This document shows, in pieces, positions 1-11,000 of a DNA stretch of 64,000 nucleotides. Position 1 is the stretch's first letter. Each line of letters begins with the position of its first letter. The stretch is from Flectonema sp. DT1601 (lineage: Eukaryota; Euglenozoa; Diplonemea; Diplonemida; Diplonemidae), in contig OZ025819.1 of NCBI GenBank assembly GCA_964019425.1, positions 124,001 to 188,000 of the forward strand, written 5' to 3'. A program made the translations under genes and the position numbers. The notes beneath the pieces are model-generated. The model was not told the DNA's origin, did no database searches, and was given only the letters and a program-made list of their open reading frames with translations.

Positions 1-1230
1 TTATGTCCGTCAGATCATAACGTTAATCAGGTTAATTGTTAATTGTTAATTATAAATGGTCTAAACCCCAATCCAAGTTCCCAAGGCTTGGCATAGATTT
101 GAGTGACGCCTTACTGGCCTCCTCATCCTCTATGAGTGGTGAGGGGGCCAGCAATGGTTTTTTTTTTTTTTTTTTTCTCTTATTTCTTTTTTTCTTTTTC
201 TTTTACTCTAATATGAAATATTTTTGAACAAAATGTGATTATTAATTTAAAAAAAAAAAAAAAAATAAATAATGTAAATGAATAATAAAAAAAAAAAAAA
301 AAAAAAATATGCCTTGGGAATACAACCAAAGCCCCAATTAATCGGTCCTTTCTTTTTCCTTCTTGTCAAGTGATCGCTCCACTCGTCGATCACCAAAACC
401 GATTGTATTTATATCTGTTCTTTTCTCAACGATCGGCTATACCGATCATTTTTTTAAAATAATTGTTTTCTTCTTCTCGACGATCAGATCAAATTGATCG
501 ACCTTTTTTTTTTTTTTTTTTTCCTTTATTCCTTCCATCCCTCCCGCTCCCCTAATTTTAAATAAAAACAAGATCAGCTCAGCTTGATCGTTAATCTTTT
601 TTTCTTTTTTAATTTAAACTGATTGTATTTATATCTGTTTATTTTTCTCAACGATCGGCTATACCGATCAACCTTTAAAATAATTTCTTCTTCTCGACGA
701 TCAGATCCAATTGATCAACCTTTTCTTTTTTTTTCCTCTATTCCTTCCATCCCTCCCGCTCCCCTATTTGTAATAAAAACAAGATCAGCTCAGCTTGATC
801 GTTAATTTTTTTTCTTTCTTTTTTGTTGGTCCTAGTCAGGACCTTAAACTGACTAACCGGTCTTAATTTAAATAAGTGTTAACCTAGTTTCTCTTTTCCT
901 TTTCATTTTCCTTTTAATACTCTCTATCTGGTCTGTTATGTCATATTTCTCAATTAATTTTATCATCCATTTTACTTTTCACTGTTTCCCATCTACATTT
1001 TATTTTCAAATAGTTACGGTCTGTTAAAAAAAAAAAAAAAGTTTAAATAAGTTAAATTGAACATGTTAACTCAATTCCTCAATTCTTCCGTCATGGTCAT
1101 GACATTCTTTTTCGTTTTTCTAATGCACAAGAGATACCATCACTCATGAGATACCAACGCACATACGAGATACCAGCACTCCAGAGATACCGACACGCTA
1201 GAGATACCAAGTCACTTGAGATACCTCCTT
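1..1230. repeat. Left arm of a giant inverted repeat
   Basis: This stretch returns in reverse complement at 6830-8039. The outermost bases (ttatgtccgtcagatcataa) match the reverse complement of the sequence ending at 8039, and the match continues inward for about 1.2 kb with mainly homopolymer-length differences. Inside the arm, two tandem units of about 205 bp (roughly 395-600 and 610-805) share the palindromic words gatcagctcagcttgatc and cgatcggctataccgatc. The inner end holds an agatacc minisatellite. The arm reaches the window edge, so its true outer end is not seen. No coding capacity is evident; the open frame at 36-227 is a by-product that recurs identically in the other arm. Confidence 0.9.
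1128..1228. repeat. agatacc minisatellite in the left arm
   Basis: Six copies of agatacc lie at intervals of about 16-19 bp, each followed by a short variable stretch ending in cac or similar. The reverse-complement array (ggtatct words) is at 6830-6955 in the right arm. It marks the inner boundary of the inverted repeat. Confidence 0.8.
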
Positions 1231-1479
1231 GTAAATTAATTCCCGGTATTTCAAATCTGAATTGATAGTGTCAACTCTGCTTGCTGCTCTTGTTCATGTG
1301 TTGTCTCCTGAAAGTGATCTTAACTCCTATAAGAAGAAAAAAAAAAAAAAAGAAATCAAAAAAAAAGAAGAATTTTCAAACGAAGTTATAACAACCCCTA
1401 CCACCCATTATGATCAATTCCGCTTGTTTTTTTTTTTTTTTTAAAAACAAATAAAACAAATAAAAAAAAAAAAATTATA
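1231..1479. other. Spacer between left arm and satellite
   Basis: A single-copy A/T-rich spacer with homopolymer runs. An open frame at 1262-1444 is mostly lysine and phenylalanine homopolymer and is not credible as a gene. I see no other structure here. Confidence 0.5.
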
Positions 1480-1869
1480 AAAGATCAAACAATGTTATCA
1501 TTGTTTTTTTTTATCGATCGACTCTGTCGACTAATTTCTATTTTCCGTTTTTTTTCTTTAAAAAATAAATAAAAAGAATTTAAAAAAAAAAAAAAAAAAA
1601 GATTAAACAATGTTATCATTGTTTTTTTATCGATCGACTATGTCGATTACTTTCTATTTTCCGTCCTGGTCAAGACGCTAAACTGATTGTTTTTTTCAAA
1701 ATTAATAAAAAAGAATATAAAAAAAAAAATAAAAAAAAAAAAAGAATAAACAATGTTATCATTATTTTTTCTATCGTTCGACTTTGTCGACTAATTTCTA
1801 TTTTCCGTTTTTTTCTTTAAAAATAAATAAAAAGAATTTAAAAAACAAAAAAAGAATAAACAATGTTAT

Positions 1870-1904
<35 letters not shown>

Positions 1905-2816
1905 CGATCGACTATGTCGATCACTTTCTATTTTCCGTCCTGGTCAAGACGCTAAACTGATTGTTTTTTTTTTTCAAAATTAAAAAAGAATATAAAAAAA
2001 AAAAAAAAATAAAAAAAAAAAAAAGAATAAACAATGTTATCATTGTTTTTTTTATCGATCGACTCTGTCGACTAATTTCTATTTTCTTTTTTTTCTTTAA
2101 AAAATAAATAAAAAGAATTTAAAAAAAAAAAAAAAAAAGAATAAACAATGTTATCATTGTTTTTTTATCGATCGACTATGTCGATTACTTTCTATTTTCC
2201 GTCCTGGTCAAGACGCTAAACTGATTGTTTTTTTCAAAATTAATAAAAAAGAATATAAAAAAAAAAATAAAAAAAAAAGATTAAACAATGTTATCATTGT
2301 TTTTTTTATCGTTCGACCTTGTCGACTAATTTCTATTTTCCGTTTTTTTCTTTAAAAATAAATAAAAAAGAATTTAAAAAAAAAAAAAAAAAAGAATAAA
2401 CAATGTTATCATTGTTTTTTTATCGATCGACTATGTCGATTACTTTCTATTTTCCGTCCTGGTCAAGACGCTAAACTGATTGTTTTTTTCAAAATTAATA
2501 AAAAAGAATATAATAAAAAAAATAAAAAAAAAATAAAAAAAAAATAAAAAAAAAATAAAAAAAAAATAAAAAAAAAAAGATTAAACAATGTTATCATTGT
2601 TTTTTTTTATCGTTCGACCTTGTCGACTAATTTCTATTTTTTTTTTTCTTTAAAAATAAATAAAAAAGAATTTAAAAAAAAAAAAAAAAAAGAATAAACA
2701 ATGTTATCATTGTTTTTTTATCGATCGACTCTGTCGACTAATTTCTATTTTCTTTTTTTTCTTTAAAAAATAAATAAAAAGAATTTAAAAAACAAAAAAA
2801 GAATAAACAATGTTAT

Positions 2817-2850
<34 letters not shown>

Positions 2851-4142
2851 CGATCGACTATGTCGATCACTTTCTATTTTCCGTCCTGGTCAAGACGCTA
2901 AACTGATTGTTTTTTTTTTTCAAAATTAAAAAAGAATATAAAAAAAAAAAAAAAATAAAAAAAAAAAAAAGAATAAACAATGTTATCATTGTTTTTTTTA
3001 TCGATCGACTCTGTCGACTAATTTCTATTTTCTTTTTTTTCTTTAAAAAATAAATAAAAAGAATTTAAAAAAAAAAAAAAAAAAGAATAAACAATGTTAT
3101 CATTGTTTTTTTATCGATCGACTATGTCGATTACTTTCTATTTTCCGTCCTGGTCAAGACGCTAAACTGATTGTTTTTTTCAAAATTAATAAAAAAGAAT
3201 ATAAAAAAAAAAATAAAAAAAAAAGATTAAACAATGTTATCATTGTTTTTTTTATCGTTCGACCTTGTCGACTAATTTCTATTTTCCGTTTTTTTCTTTA
3301 AAAATAAATAAAAAAGAATTTAAAAAAAAAAAAAAAAAAGAATAAACAATGTTATCATTGTTTTTTTATCGATCGACTATGTCGATTACTTTCTATTTTC
3401 CGTCCTGGTCAAGACACTAAACTGATTGTTTTTTTCAAAATTAATAAAAAAGAATATAATAAAAAAAATAAAAAAAAAATAAAAAAAAAATAAAAAAAAA
3501 ATAAAAAAAAAATAAAAAAAAAAAGATTAAACAATGTTATCATTGTTTTTTTTTATCGTTCGACCTTGTCGACTAATTTCTATTTTTTTTTTTCTTTAAA
3601 AATAAATAAAAAAGAATTTAAAAAAAAAAAAAAAAAAGAATAAACAATGTTATCATTGTTTTTTTATCGATCGACTCTGTCGACTAATTTCTATTTTCTT
3701 TTTTTTCTTTAAAAAATAAATAAAAAGAATTTAAAAAAAAAAAAAAAAAAGAATAAACAATGTTATCATTGTTTTTTTATCGATCGACTATGTCGATTAC
3801 TTTCTATTTTCCGTCCTGGTCAAGACGCTAAACTGATTGTTTTTTTCAAAATTAATAAAAAAGAATATAAAAAAAAAAATAAAAAAAAAATAAAAAAAAA
3901 ATAAAAAAAAAAAGATTAAACAATGTTATCATTGTTTTTTTTTATCGTTCGACCTTGTCGACTAATTTCTATTTTTTTTTCTTTAAAAATAAATAAAAAA
4001 GAATAAAAAAAAAAAAAAAAAAAGAATAAACAATGTTATCATTGTTTTTTTATCGATCGACTATGTCGATTACTTTCTATTTTCCGTCCTGGTCAAGACG
4101 CTAAATTGATTGTTTCTTCTTTAAAAATAAATTAAAAAAAAA

Positions 4143-4179
<37 letters not shown>

Positions 4180-4546
4180 AATAAACAATGTTATCATTGT
4201 TTTTATCGATCGGCTTTGTCGACTAATTTCTATTTTCCGTCCTGGTCAAGACGCTAAACTGATTGTTTTTCTAAAAATAAATAAAAAGAATAAAAAAAAA
4301 AAAAAAAAAAAAAGAATAAACAATGTTATCATTGTTTTTTTATCGATCGACTCTGTCGACTAATTTCTATTTTCCGTTTTCTTTTCTTTAAAAAATAAAT
4401 AAAAAGAATAAAAAAAAAAAAAAAAAAAAAAAGAATAAACAATGTTATCATTGTTTCTTATCGATCGACTTTGTCGACTAATTTCTATTTTCCGTCCTGG
4501 TCAAGACGCTAAACTGATTGTTTTTTCTTTAAAAATAAATAAAAGA

Positions 4547-4581
<35 letters not shown>

Positions 4582-5555
4582 AATAAACAATGTTATCATT
4601 GTTTTTTTTTATCGATCGACTTTGTCGACTAATTTCTATTTTCCGTCCTGGTCAAGACGCTAAACTGATTATTTTTTTCTTTAAAAAATAAATAAAAAGA
4701 ATAAAAAAAAAAAAAAAAAAAAATGAATAAACAATGTTATCATTGGTTCTTATCGATCGACTTTGTCGACTAATTTCTATTTTCCGTCCTGGTCAAGACG
4801 CTAAACTGATTGTTTATTCTTTTAAAAAATAAATAAAAGATATAAAAAAAAAAAAAAAAAAAAAGAAATAAACAATGTTATCATTGTTTTTTTTATCGAT
4901 CGACTTTGTCGATTACTGTCTACTTTCCGTCCTGGTCAAGACGCTAAACTGATTTTTTTTTTTTTTTTAAAAATTAATAAAAAGAATATAAAAAAAAAAA
5001 AAAAAAAAAAATGAATAAACAATGTTATCATTGTTTCTTATCGATCGACTTTGTCGACTAATTTCTATTTTCCGTCCTGGTCAGGACGCTAAACTGATTG
5101 TTTTTTCTTTAAAAAATAAATAAAAAGATAAATAAAAAAAAAAAAAAAAAAGGAATAAACAATGTTATCATTGTTTTTTTTTATCGATCGACTATGTCGA
5201 TTACTTTCTATTTTCCGTCCTGGTCAGGACGCTAAACTGATTGTTTTTTCTTTAAGAAATAAATAAAAAGTTAAAAAAAAAAAAAAAAAAAAAAAAGGAA
5301 TAAACAATGTTATCATTGTTTTTTTTTTATCGATCGACTATGTCGATTACTTTCTATTTTCTGTCCTGGTCAAGACGCTAAACGGAAGTTTTTTCTTTAA
5401 AATAATTAAAAGGATTTAAAAAAAAAAAAAAAAAAAAAAAAAGAATAAACAATGTTATCATTGTTTTTTTTTCTATCGATCGACTATGTCGATTAATTTC
5501 TATTTTCCGTCCTGATCGAGACACTAAACTGATTGTTTCCTTTTTTTTTAAATAA
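1480..5555. repeat. Hairpin-rich satellite array
   Basis: More than 25 units of about 100-160 bp repeat the core acaatgttatcattgt, then a T run, atcgatcgac with gtcga close by, tttctattttccgtcctgg, tcaagacgctaaactgattg, and an A-rich tail with variable homopolymers. Each full unit carries three short inverted repeats: caatg/cattg, tcgac/gtcga and cgtc/gacg. Two variants alternate, with and without the cgtcctggtcaagacg segment. The part at about 1850-2510 recurs at about 2800-3460, giving a higher-order period close to 947 bp. The palindromic cgtcctggtcaagacg resembles ggtcctagtcaggacc in the flanking arms, so satellite and arms may share ancestry. Confidence 0.92.
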
Positions 5556-5560
5556 TAAAC

Positions 5561-6330
5561 ATAGATGGAAGTGCCCTCCAAATTTGGAGGGCGCCTGGTG
5601 AAAATCAGCCACAAAAATTTGTAGGGCCAAAATAGGGCCATTGTAGGGCCAAAATAGGGCCAAAATAGGGCGCTGGAGGGCGCGTAGGGCGCTTTTTTAA
5701 TTAAATTTAATATAATGCCGAGCTCATTTTGACACACCCCTGCCCTCAGCGAGGGTCGAATCGCATCTTATTTGACTTTTCTCCGGTTCGCCCGATCAAA
5801 TGCGTCTCTGGGATATCAGTTTACTTGCCACCAGTAAACTTCTTTTTTTTTCTCACAAGGTACCGTGAAGACCGACCTATTAACAGGCTAGCAAGAACGC
5901 ACTCTCTCCCTCCTCGAATCCCTCTATATTCGACTCGGTGCATTCTGCGGGCTAATCAGCTCCTTGTAGATCTGGGATGCATCGTCCACTGAAATGAGTT
6001 TCAGCTTCAGGGATTGCACTAGGCTCCGGAAGCTCTCAAGGAGTGGCCCATTGTTTTTGCCATTGTTGACCTCCGAACCATGACCTGGAGGTCTCGGGTT
6101 CGAACCCCGTGACACCCTTTTTTCTCTTTTTCGAAAGACTGCCAAGCATGTCAAAAATTTTTTTGGCTTCTGCGTCAAAATACTTGTGCGTCAGTGTAAG
6201 TCGACGTCAATTTAGCTGTCTTATAGTAATAAAAAAGGTAAAAAAAAGCGCCCTCCAAAATAATATTTATATTAAAAGCGCCCTACAAGCGCCCTACACG
6301 CCCTCCAAATTGTAGGGCACTTCCATCTAT
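5561..6330 (+). mobile_element. Non-autonomous TIR element, copy A
   Basis: The ends are inverted: atagatggaagtgccct at the left and agggcacttccatctat at the right. Subterminal sequence is packed with the word tagggc/gccct. A second copy, inverted and about 1079 bp long, lies at 24529-25607 and shares nearly the whole interior at high identity. The element sits inside the hairpin satellite, so it is younger than the array. It encodes no transposase, so it is a MITE-like, non-autonomous DNA element. Target-site duplications are hard to call because the flanks are A-rich. Confidence 0.85.
6066..6123 (+). other. tRNA-like 3' half with B-box and T-run inside TIR element A
   Basis: The segment contains a hairpin-forming pair gacctcc / ggaggtc, then gggttcgaacccc, which matches the RNA polymerase III B-box GGTTCGANNCC. 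It ends in gacaccc followed at once by a T run. This looks like the anticodon-arm to T-arm half of a tRNA followed by a Pol III terminator. The matching 5' acceptor strand (gggtgtc) is not found about 70 nt upstream, so this is not an intact tRNA gene. The same segment occurs in copy B on the opposite strand near 25082-25140. Confidence 0.5.
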
Positions 6331-6829
6331 GAATAAATAAAAAAAAAAAAATAAAAAAAAAAAAAAAAAAGAGCATCTCCCTGCTATCCCTCATATCCCC
6401 ACAATAATATTATACCTTTTCATTTTCTCTTTCCTTTTCTGGTCTTTATTTTTTTTTTTCCTTTTTCATACAACGTTTTTTTATTTATATATTTTTTTTT
6501 TTTTTTTTTCATGTTTGATTATTTCCTCTTCATATTTTTTTTCTTTTTTCTTTTCTTTCTTTTTTTTCTTTTTTTTCTCTGCCTCTCTCTTAATTCTGTT
6601 CGTTTCTTTGAAACGAAAATTCATTTGAATATTATTCCTTGGTCAGCAACCATCATTGTCGCCCTTTGGGCCTGTTAAAAAAAATAAAAAATAAAAAGAA
6701 AGTTTACATCGGGAATAGGGCAGGAGCCAAAAGCTCCCAGTCCGTTACTTCCCACTTTATCGAAATCCAACAAAAAATAATCAGGATCGGACACAAGGAG
6801 GAGAGTTCATTCTACCTCTCATTGTCCTT
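6331..6829. other. Low-complexity spacer inside the inverted repeat
   Basis: A-rich then T/C-rich simple sequence, with about 200 bp of more complex sequence (roughly 6600-6829) before the minisatellite begins. I see no gene here. Confidence 0.5.
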
Positions 6830-8039
6830 GCTGGTATCTTAAGTGTCTTGGTATCTCTTGTGTGTCGGTATCTCTTGTGTGTCGGTATCTCGGAAGTGCT
6901 GGTATCTCGTATGTGCGTTGGTATCTCTTGCGTGTTGGTATCTCTTGCACATAAAAAAAAAAAAATATTGAGTTAACATGATCAGTTTTATTTAACATTA
7001 AAGACAGACCGGAACTATTTGAAAATAAAATGTAGATGGGAAACAGTGAAAATTAAAATGAATGATAAAATTAAATGAGATTTATGACATAACAGACCAG
7101 ATAGAGAGTAATAAAGGGAAAAGGAAAACGGGAAGGGTTCATTCACTTAGTTAAAGTTAAGACCGATTAGTCAGTTTAAGGTCTTGACTAGGACCAACAA
7201 AAAAAAAAAAAAAATAAATAAATAAATAACGATCAAGCTGAGCTGATCTTGTTTTTATTAAATTAAGGGGAGCGGGAGGGATGGGAGGAATAAAGGAAAA
7301 AAAAAAGAAAAGGTCGATCAATTGGATCTGATCGTCGAGAAGAAGAAGACAATTATTTTAAAGGTCGATCGGCATAGCCGATCGTTGAGAAAAAATAACC
7401 AGATATAAATACAATCAGTTTAAATTTAAAAAAAAAAAAAAAAAGATTAACGATCAAGCTGAGCTGATCTTGTTTTTATTAAAATAAGGGGAGCGGGAGG
7501 GATGGAAAGAATAAAGGAAAAAAAAAAAAAAAAAAAAAAAAGTCGATCAATTGGATCTGATCGTCGAGAAGAAGAAAACAATTATTTTAAAAAAAATGAT
7601 CGGTATAGCCGATCGTTGAGAAAAGAACAGATATAAATACAATCGGTTTTGGTGATCGACGAGTGGAGCGATCACTTGACAAGAAGGAAAAAAGAAAGGA
7701 CCGATTAATTGGGGCTTTGGTTGTATTCCCAAGGCATGTTTTTTTTTTTTTTTTTTATTATTCATTTACATTATTTTTTTTTTTTTTTTTTAAATTAATA
7801 ATCACATTTTGTTCAAAAATATTTCATATTAGAGTAAAAGAAAAAGAAAACAAAGAGATAAGAGAAAAAAAAAAAAAAAAAACCATTGCTGGCCCCCTCA
7901 CCACTCATAGAGGATGAGGAGGCCAGTAAGGCGTCACTCAAATCTATGCCAAGCCTTGGGAACTTGGATTGGGGTTTAGACCATTTATAATTAACAATTA
8001 ACAATTAACCTGATTAACGTTATGATCTGACGGACATAA
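6830..8039. repeat. Right arm of the giant inverted repeat
   Basis: Reverse complement of 1-1230, with the same two 205-bp tandem units (about 7225-7640) and the same ggtatct minisatellite at the inner end (6830-6955). The outer 230 bp, including the words around 7880-8039, match the left arm base for base apart from homopolymer lengths. It stops within about 95 bp of the stop codon of the LINE reading frame on the - strand. Confidence 0.9.
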
Positions 8040-11000
8040 ACATATCGACAAAATAATACAAACAAAAACGAACAATAAATAAGCTAAAAAACTAAATAAA
8101 CAAAGTGATGTGAAAGTAAGGAAAAAGAGAATTACAAGGGGGTGGAGTCACCGTGAACGTCATCAGCAGAACATCTCCTTCGATTGTAACGATATCTTGA
8201 TGGAGGGGTTCGTTTTTTCAGAGTTGAACGCTCAGACTTTCTCGGCGGAGTTTCATTTTCCTCATGTTCTTCTGTGTCTGGCGGACTCAAACCTTCTGCC
8301 CATGAAGCTAATTGGAACTTCAGGGCCGCAATTTGAGACCGTGCCAAGGCGAGTTGGGCATTTAAATCGCTCGCCAGTCCCGTTAACATCATGGATTGCT
8401 CAAGCTGCTCTGCGTGAGTTGTACACCGTTGGTGATTCAGCTCCGAGAGGCGAAGTTGGGCATCCAGAAGTTGTTCTGAGAGCTCTGCCGCTTTCTCGTT
8501 TGTTTCGAGAGAGTCATCTACTGCTCGACAGTAATTCTCGAGTAAGTCAATCCTACCCTCGGACCATTGTCTCGCAATAGGTGTATTCTCTTTAACGGAG
8601 ATAACGTGACTCTCTTGTCGTAAAATCTTGGTCGGCGTGCGGTCGAGAGCTTCACTCTGCGGCATTGTCGGAGGAATTGAGGCTAGAGGACAAAGAGGGG
8701 TGATATAATTAAGGGTAGGGATAAGGGGTTTAATAAGAGGAGTAAAAAGACTACTCGTAGTTGTAAAGAGCGAGAGGTAGTTCTTTGCTATCTTCATCAT
8801 AGCAACAGATTCATACAAAACGGGGGTTCGGGGGGAAACTTGTTGACTAAAGTGGGTCATGCGGGGACGCGCGGCACGCAAACTCTCGACCTCCTGTTGA
8901 GTATAGAAAAGTCTTATTTTACTTTCTCTTTCCTCATTACACTTGGTCTCCAATTCGTTCGACAGAAGAACAAACCTTTGATGGTAATTAAAGAGCGCCA
9001 TTTCCGATAGGTCTGCTCTCTGAGTCAGATTTGCGAGCTCACGTTTCCTGTAATCTTCCACTAAGTCATATTGTCGAACTAGTGCAGAAAGAGAAGTCTT
9101 CGATTCATCGCGTTCTGCTGTTAACCGTTGAATTACTCCTTCCAGAAGTTCATATTCTTTTCTATCTTTTTCAATAATTAAAACAGGGGGCGCAGGAGGA
9201 AGTGAGGATGGATCCTGGTTGGTAGCTTTGATCTCAACAGGTAATCCATTTAGTAACTGCTTGTCTTTCTCGAGGGAGGCTGACATCGCATTAAAGTAAA
9301 ATAAAAATAGAACATAAAAAATTCGTTCTTTCATTTGCTCTAATTCGTTTTCTAAAATCTGGCATTTCAAGGAAAGTTTCAGCCTTAATTTTCCTTCTTT
9401 TTTTTTGTACAAGGGGGTTTGAGAACCCATGTCAGATTGAGTTCTTATCACCATAGCAAAATCAGTAAGAAGTGTTTGCGATCCCGTTGACATGAGTTCA
9501 GGTGGGGGAGTCTGGAAAGAGATGGAAGAAATAGAAGAGAATGACAAGGAGAGTCCAGTGAGCTCATCCTCATCTAACAAAACAGAAGGGGCCGGGGAGG
9601 AAGAACCATTGGCAATAAGTAGAATAGAAAGAGCCGATGCGTAACAAGTTTGCCAGATAAAACATTTCTCAAGCCACGATCTTTCAATGGTGAGCTTTTC
9701 GATCGTTTTCAGTTTTGTTACTTTGTGGATTTTGACTTCTTCCACAGGGAAGATTTCTTTACCATCTTTTATAAAACTTGCAGTGGCAGGTTCTTCTTTA
9801 ATGCTGCGCATTAGTGGTCTTGAATGCCACGTGGGGAGGTTCCTCGTCTGGAACAGAACATATGAGCACTGTCTGGCGATTCTGGTGCATTCACAAAATA
9901 AAGCTTTTGTTGGTGCTAAAGGTGAACCGATGTGACGTGTCCAGATGTTCAGCTGGTCCATGCAGATGTTTCCTCGTACGCCAACTTCAATAGTAAAAAT
10001 GTTACAGTCGAAGCCATTAGCGATGATCGAGTCTCTTAGCTTTAGGTATTTCTTTTCCTTTAAGACATGAGAGGTTTCGAAACGATCTTCATTTGGACAC
10101 GTCAGCTCCAGAATCAGTGCTCTTTTCGCAAAAAAAGAATAAATAAAAATGTCTGGTCTTAGAGAGGACGAGACATGGCACACTTCAAGAGGAACAATTA
10201 GGCGGTTATCACCAACATCGTCGAGGATGACCCAATCATTCGCTAGTGAAAGTTCGCCTGTCTCTTTAGAAATTCTTTCTAGGGGTTTATTTTCCCCTGT
10301 TTTTAAAAAAGTTTGAGAGGGAGGCGGGAGGTTTTCTTTTCTTTTGTTGGCTTTTATTATCAACTCTTCCAAGAAGATAACAATGCGTTTTAGAACGCTG
10401 TCGTGACGCCACGTGAACCTCCCTTGTGTTAAAGAGACAGGACAGCCTGTTAAGACATGCCTGAGGGTAGGATTCACTTTGCCACACAAAACACAATTTT
10501 GGTCCACATTGGTGATGTTCCACCTCTTTAAATTATCTTGTGAGGGGAGGGTGTTTGTAACCGCTTTCAGTTGAAATGAGATATAGGCAGGATTTCCCTC
10601 CCTAAGTACCTTATTCCAGGTGAAGTCGTTTATCATACATTTAGACCACTCCTTCCACTGACCTTGGACTTGTAATTTATTCAAAGAGTTCAGTAGTTCA
10701 TCTGTGGCTTCCACTTCAAAACGCTTAAGGAGATCGGGGCGAGTAGTACGTAGATCGCGCAATCGGTGACCAAGACCAGCTGATTGCTTCGCAAGAGAAC
10801 GGTAAGAAAAAAACTTAATAAGGCGCTCCCACTCAGCAGAAGCTGAAAACTTTTTCGACCAGTTGGACGATTTCTCCATAATAACATTGTAGACACCGTG
10901 CATGTCAGAGTCCTGTGAGGATCTGAGGATGTCTAGTTTAATTGATTGCGCTTGTTTATATAGCGTCTCAACTCTTTTGTGTCTGAGACCAACAGTGTTC

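Noticed and set aside
36-227. 63-residue frame in the left arm, repeated at 7813-8004 on the other strand
   Set aside because: Identity is explained by the inverted repeat; the second half is a Phe homopolymer from a T run.
1130-1225. Possible CRISPR array from spaced agatacc repeats
   Set aside because: Repeats of 7 bp with 9-12 bp gaps are a minisatellite; the sequence is eukaryotic and has no cas genes.
4442-4663. Lys-rich frame in the satellite
   Set aside because: A by-product of A runs and tandem units.
6066-6123. Intact tRNA gene in the TIR element
   Set aside because: Only a T-arm/B-box half is recognisable; the matching 5' acceptor strand and D-arm are missing.
1-8039. The inverted-repeat structure as a Polinton-type element
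   Set aside because: No polymerase, integrase, protease or capsid-like frame lies between the arms; only satellite and a small TIR element.
8110-8580. 156-residue + strand frame, partly repeated at 16375-16614
   Set aside because: It is the antisense shadow of the LINE coiled-coil tail; the repeat is the captured LINE fragment.
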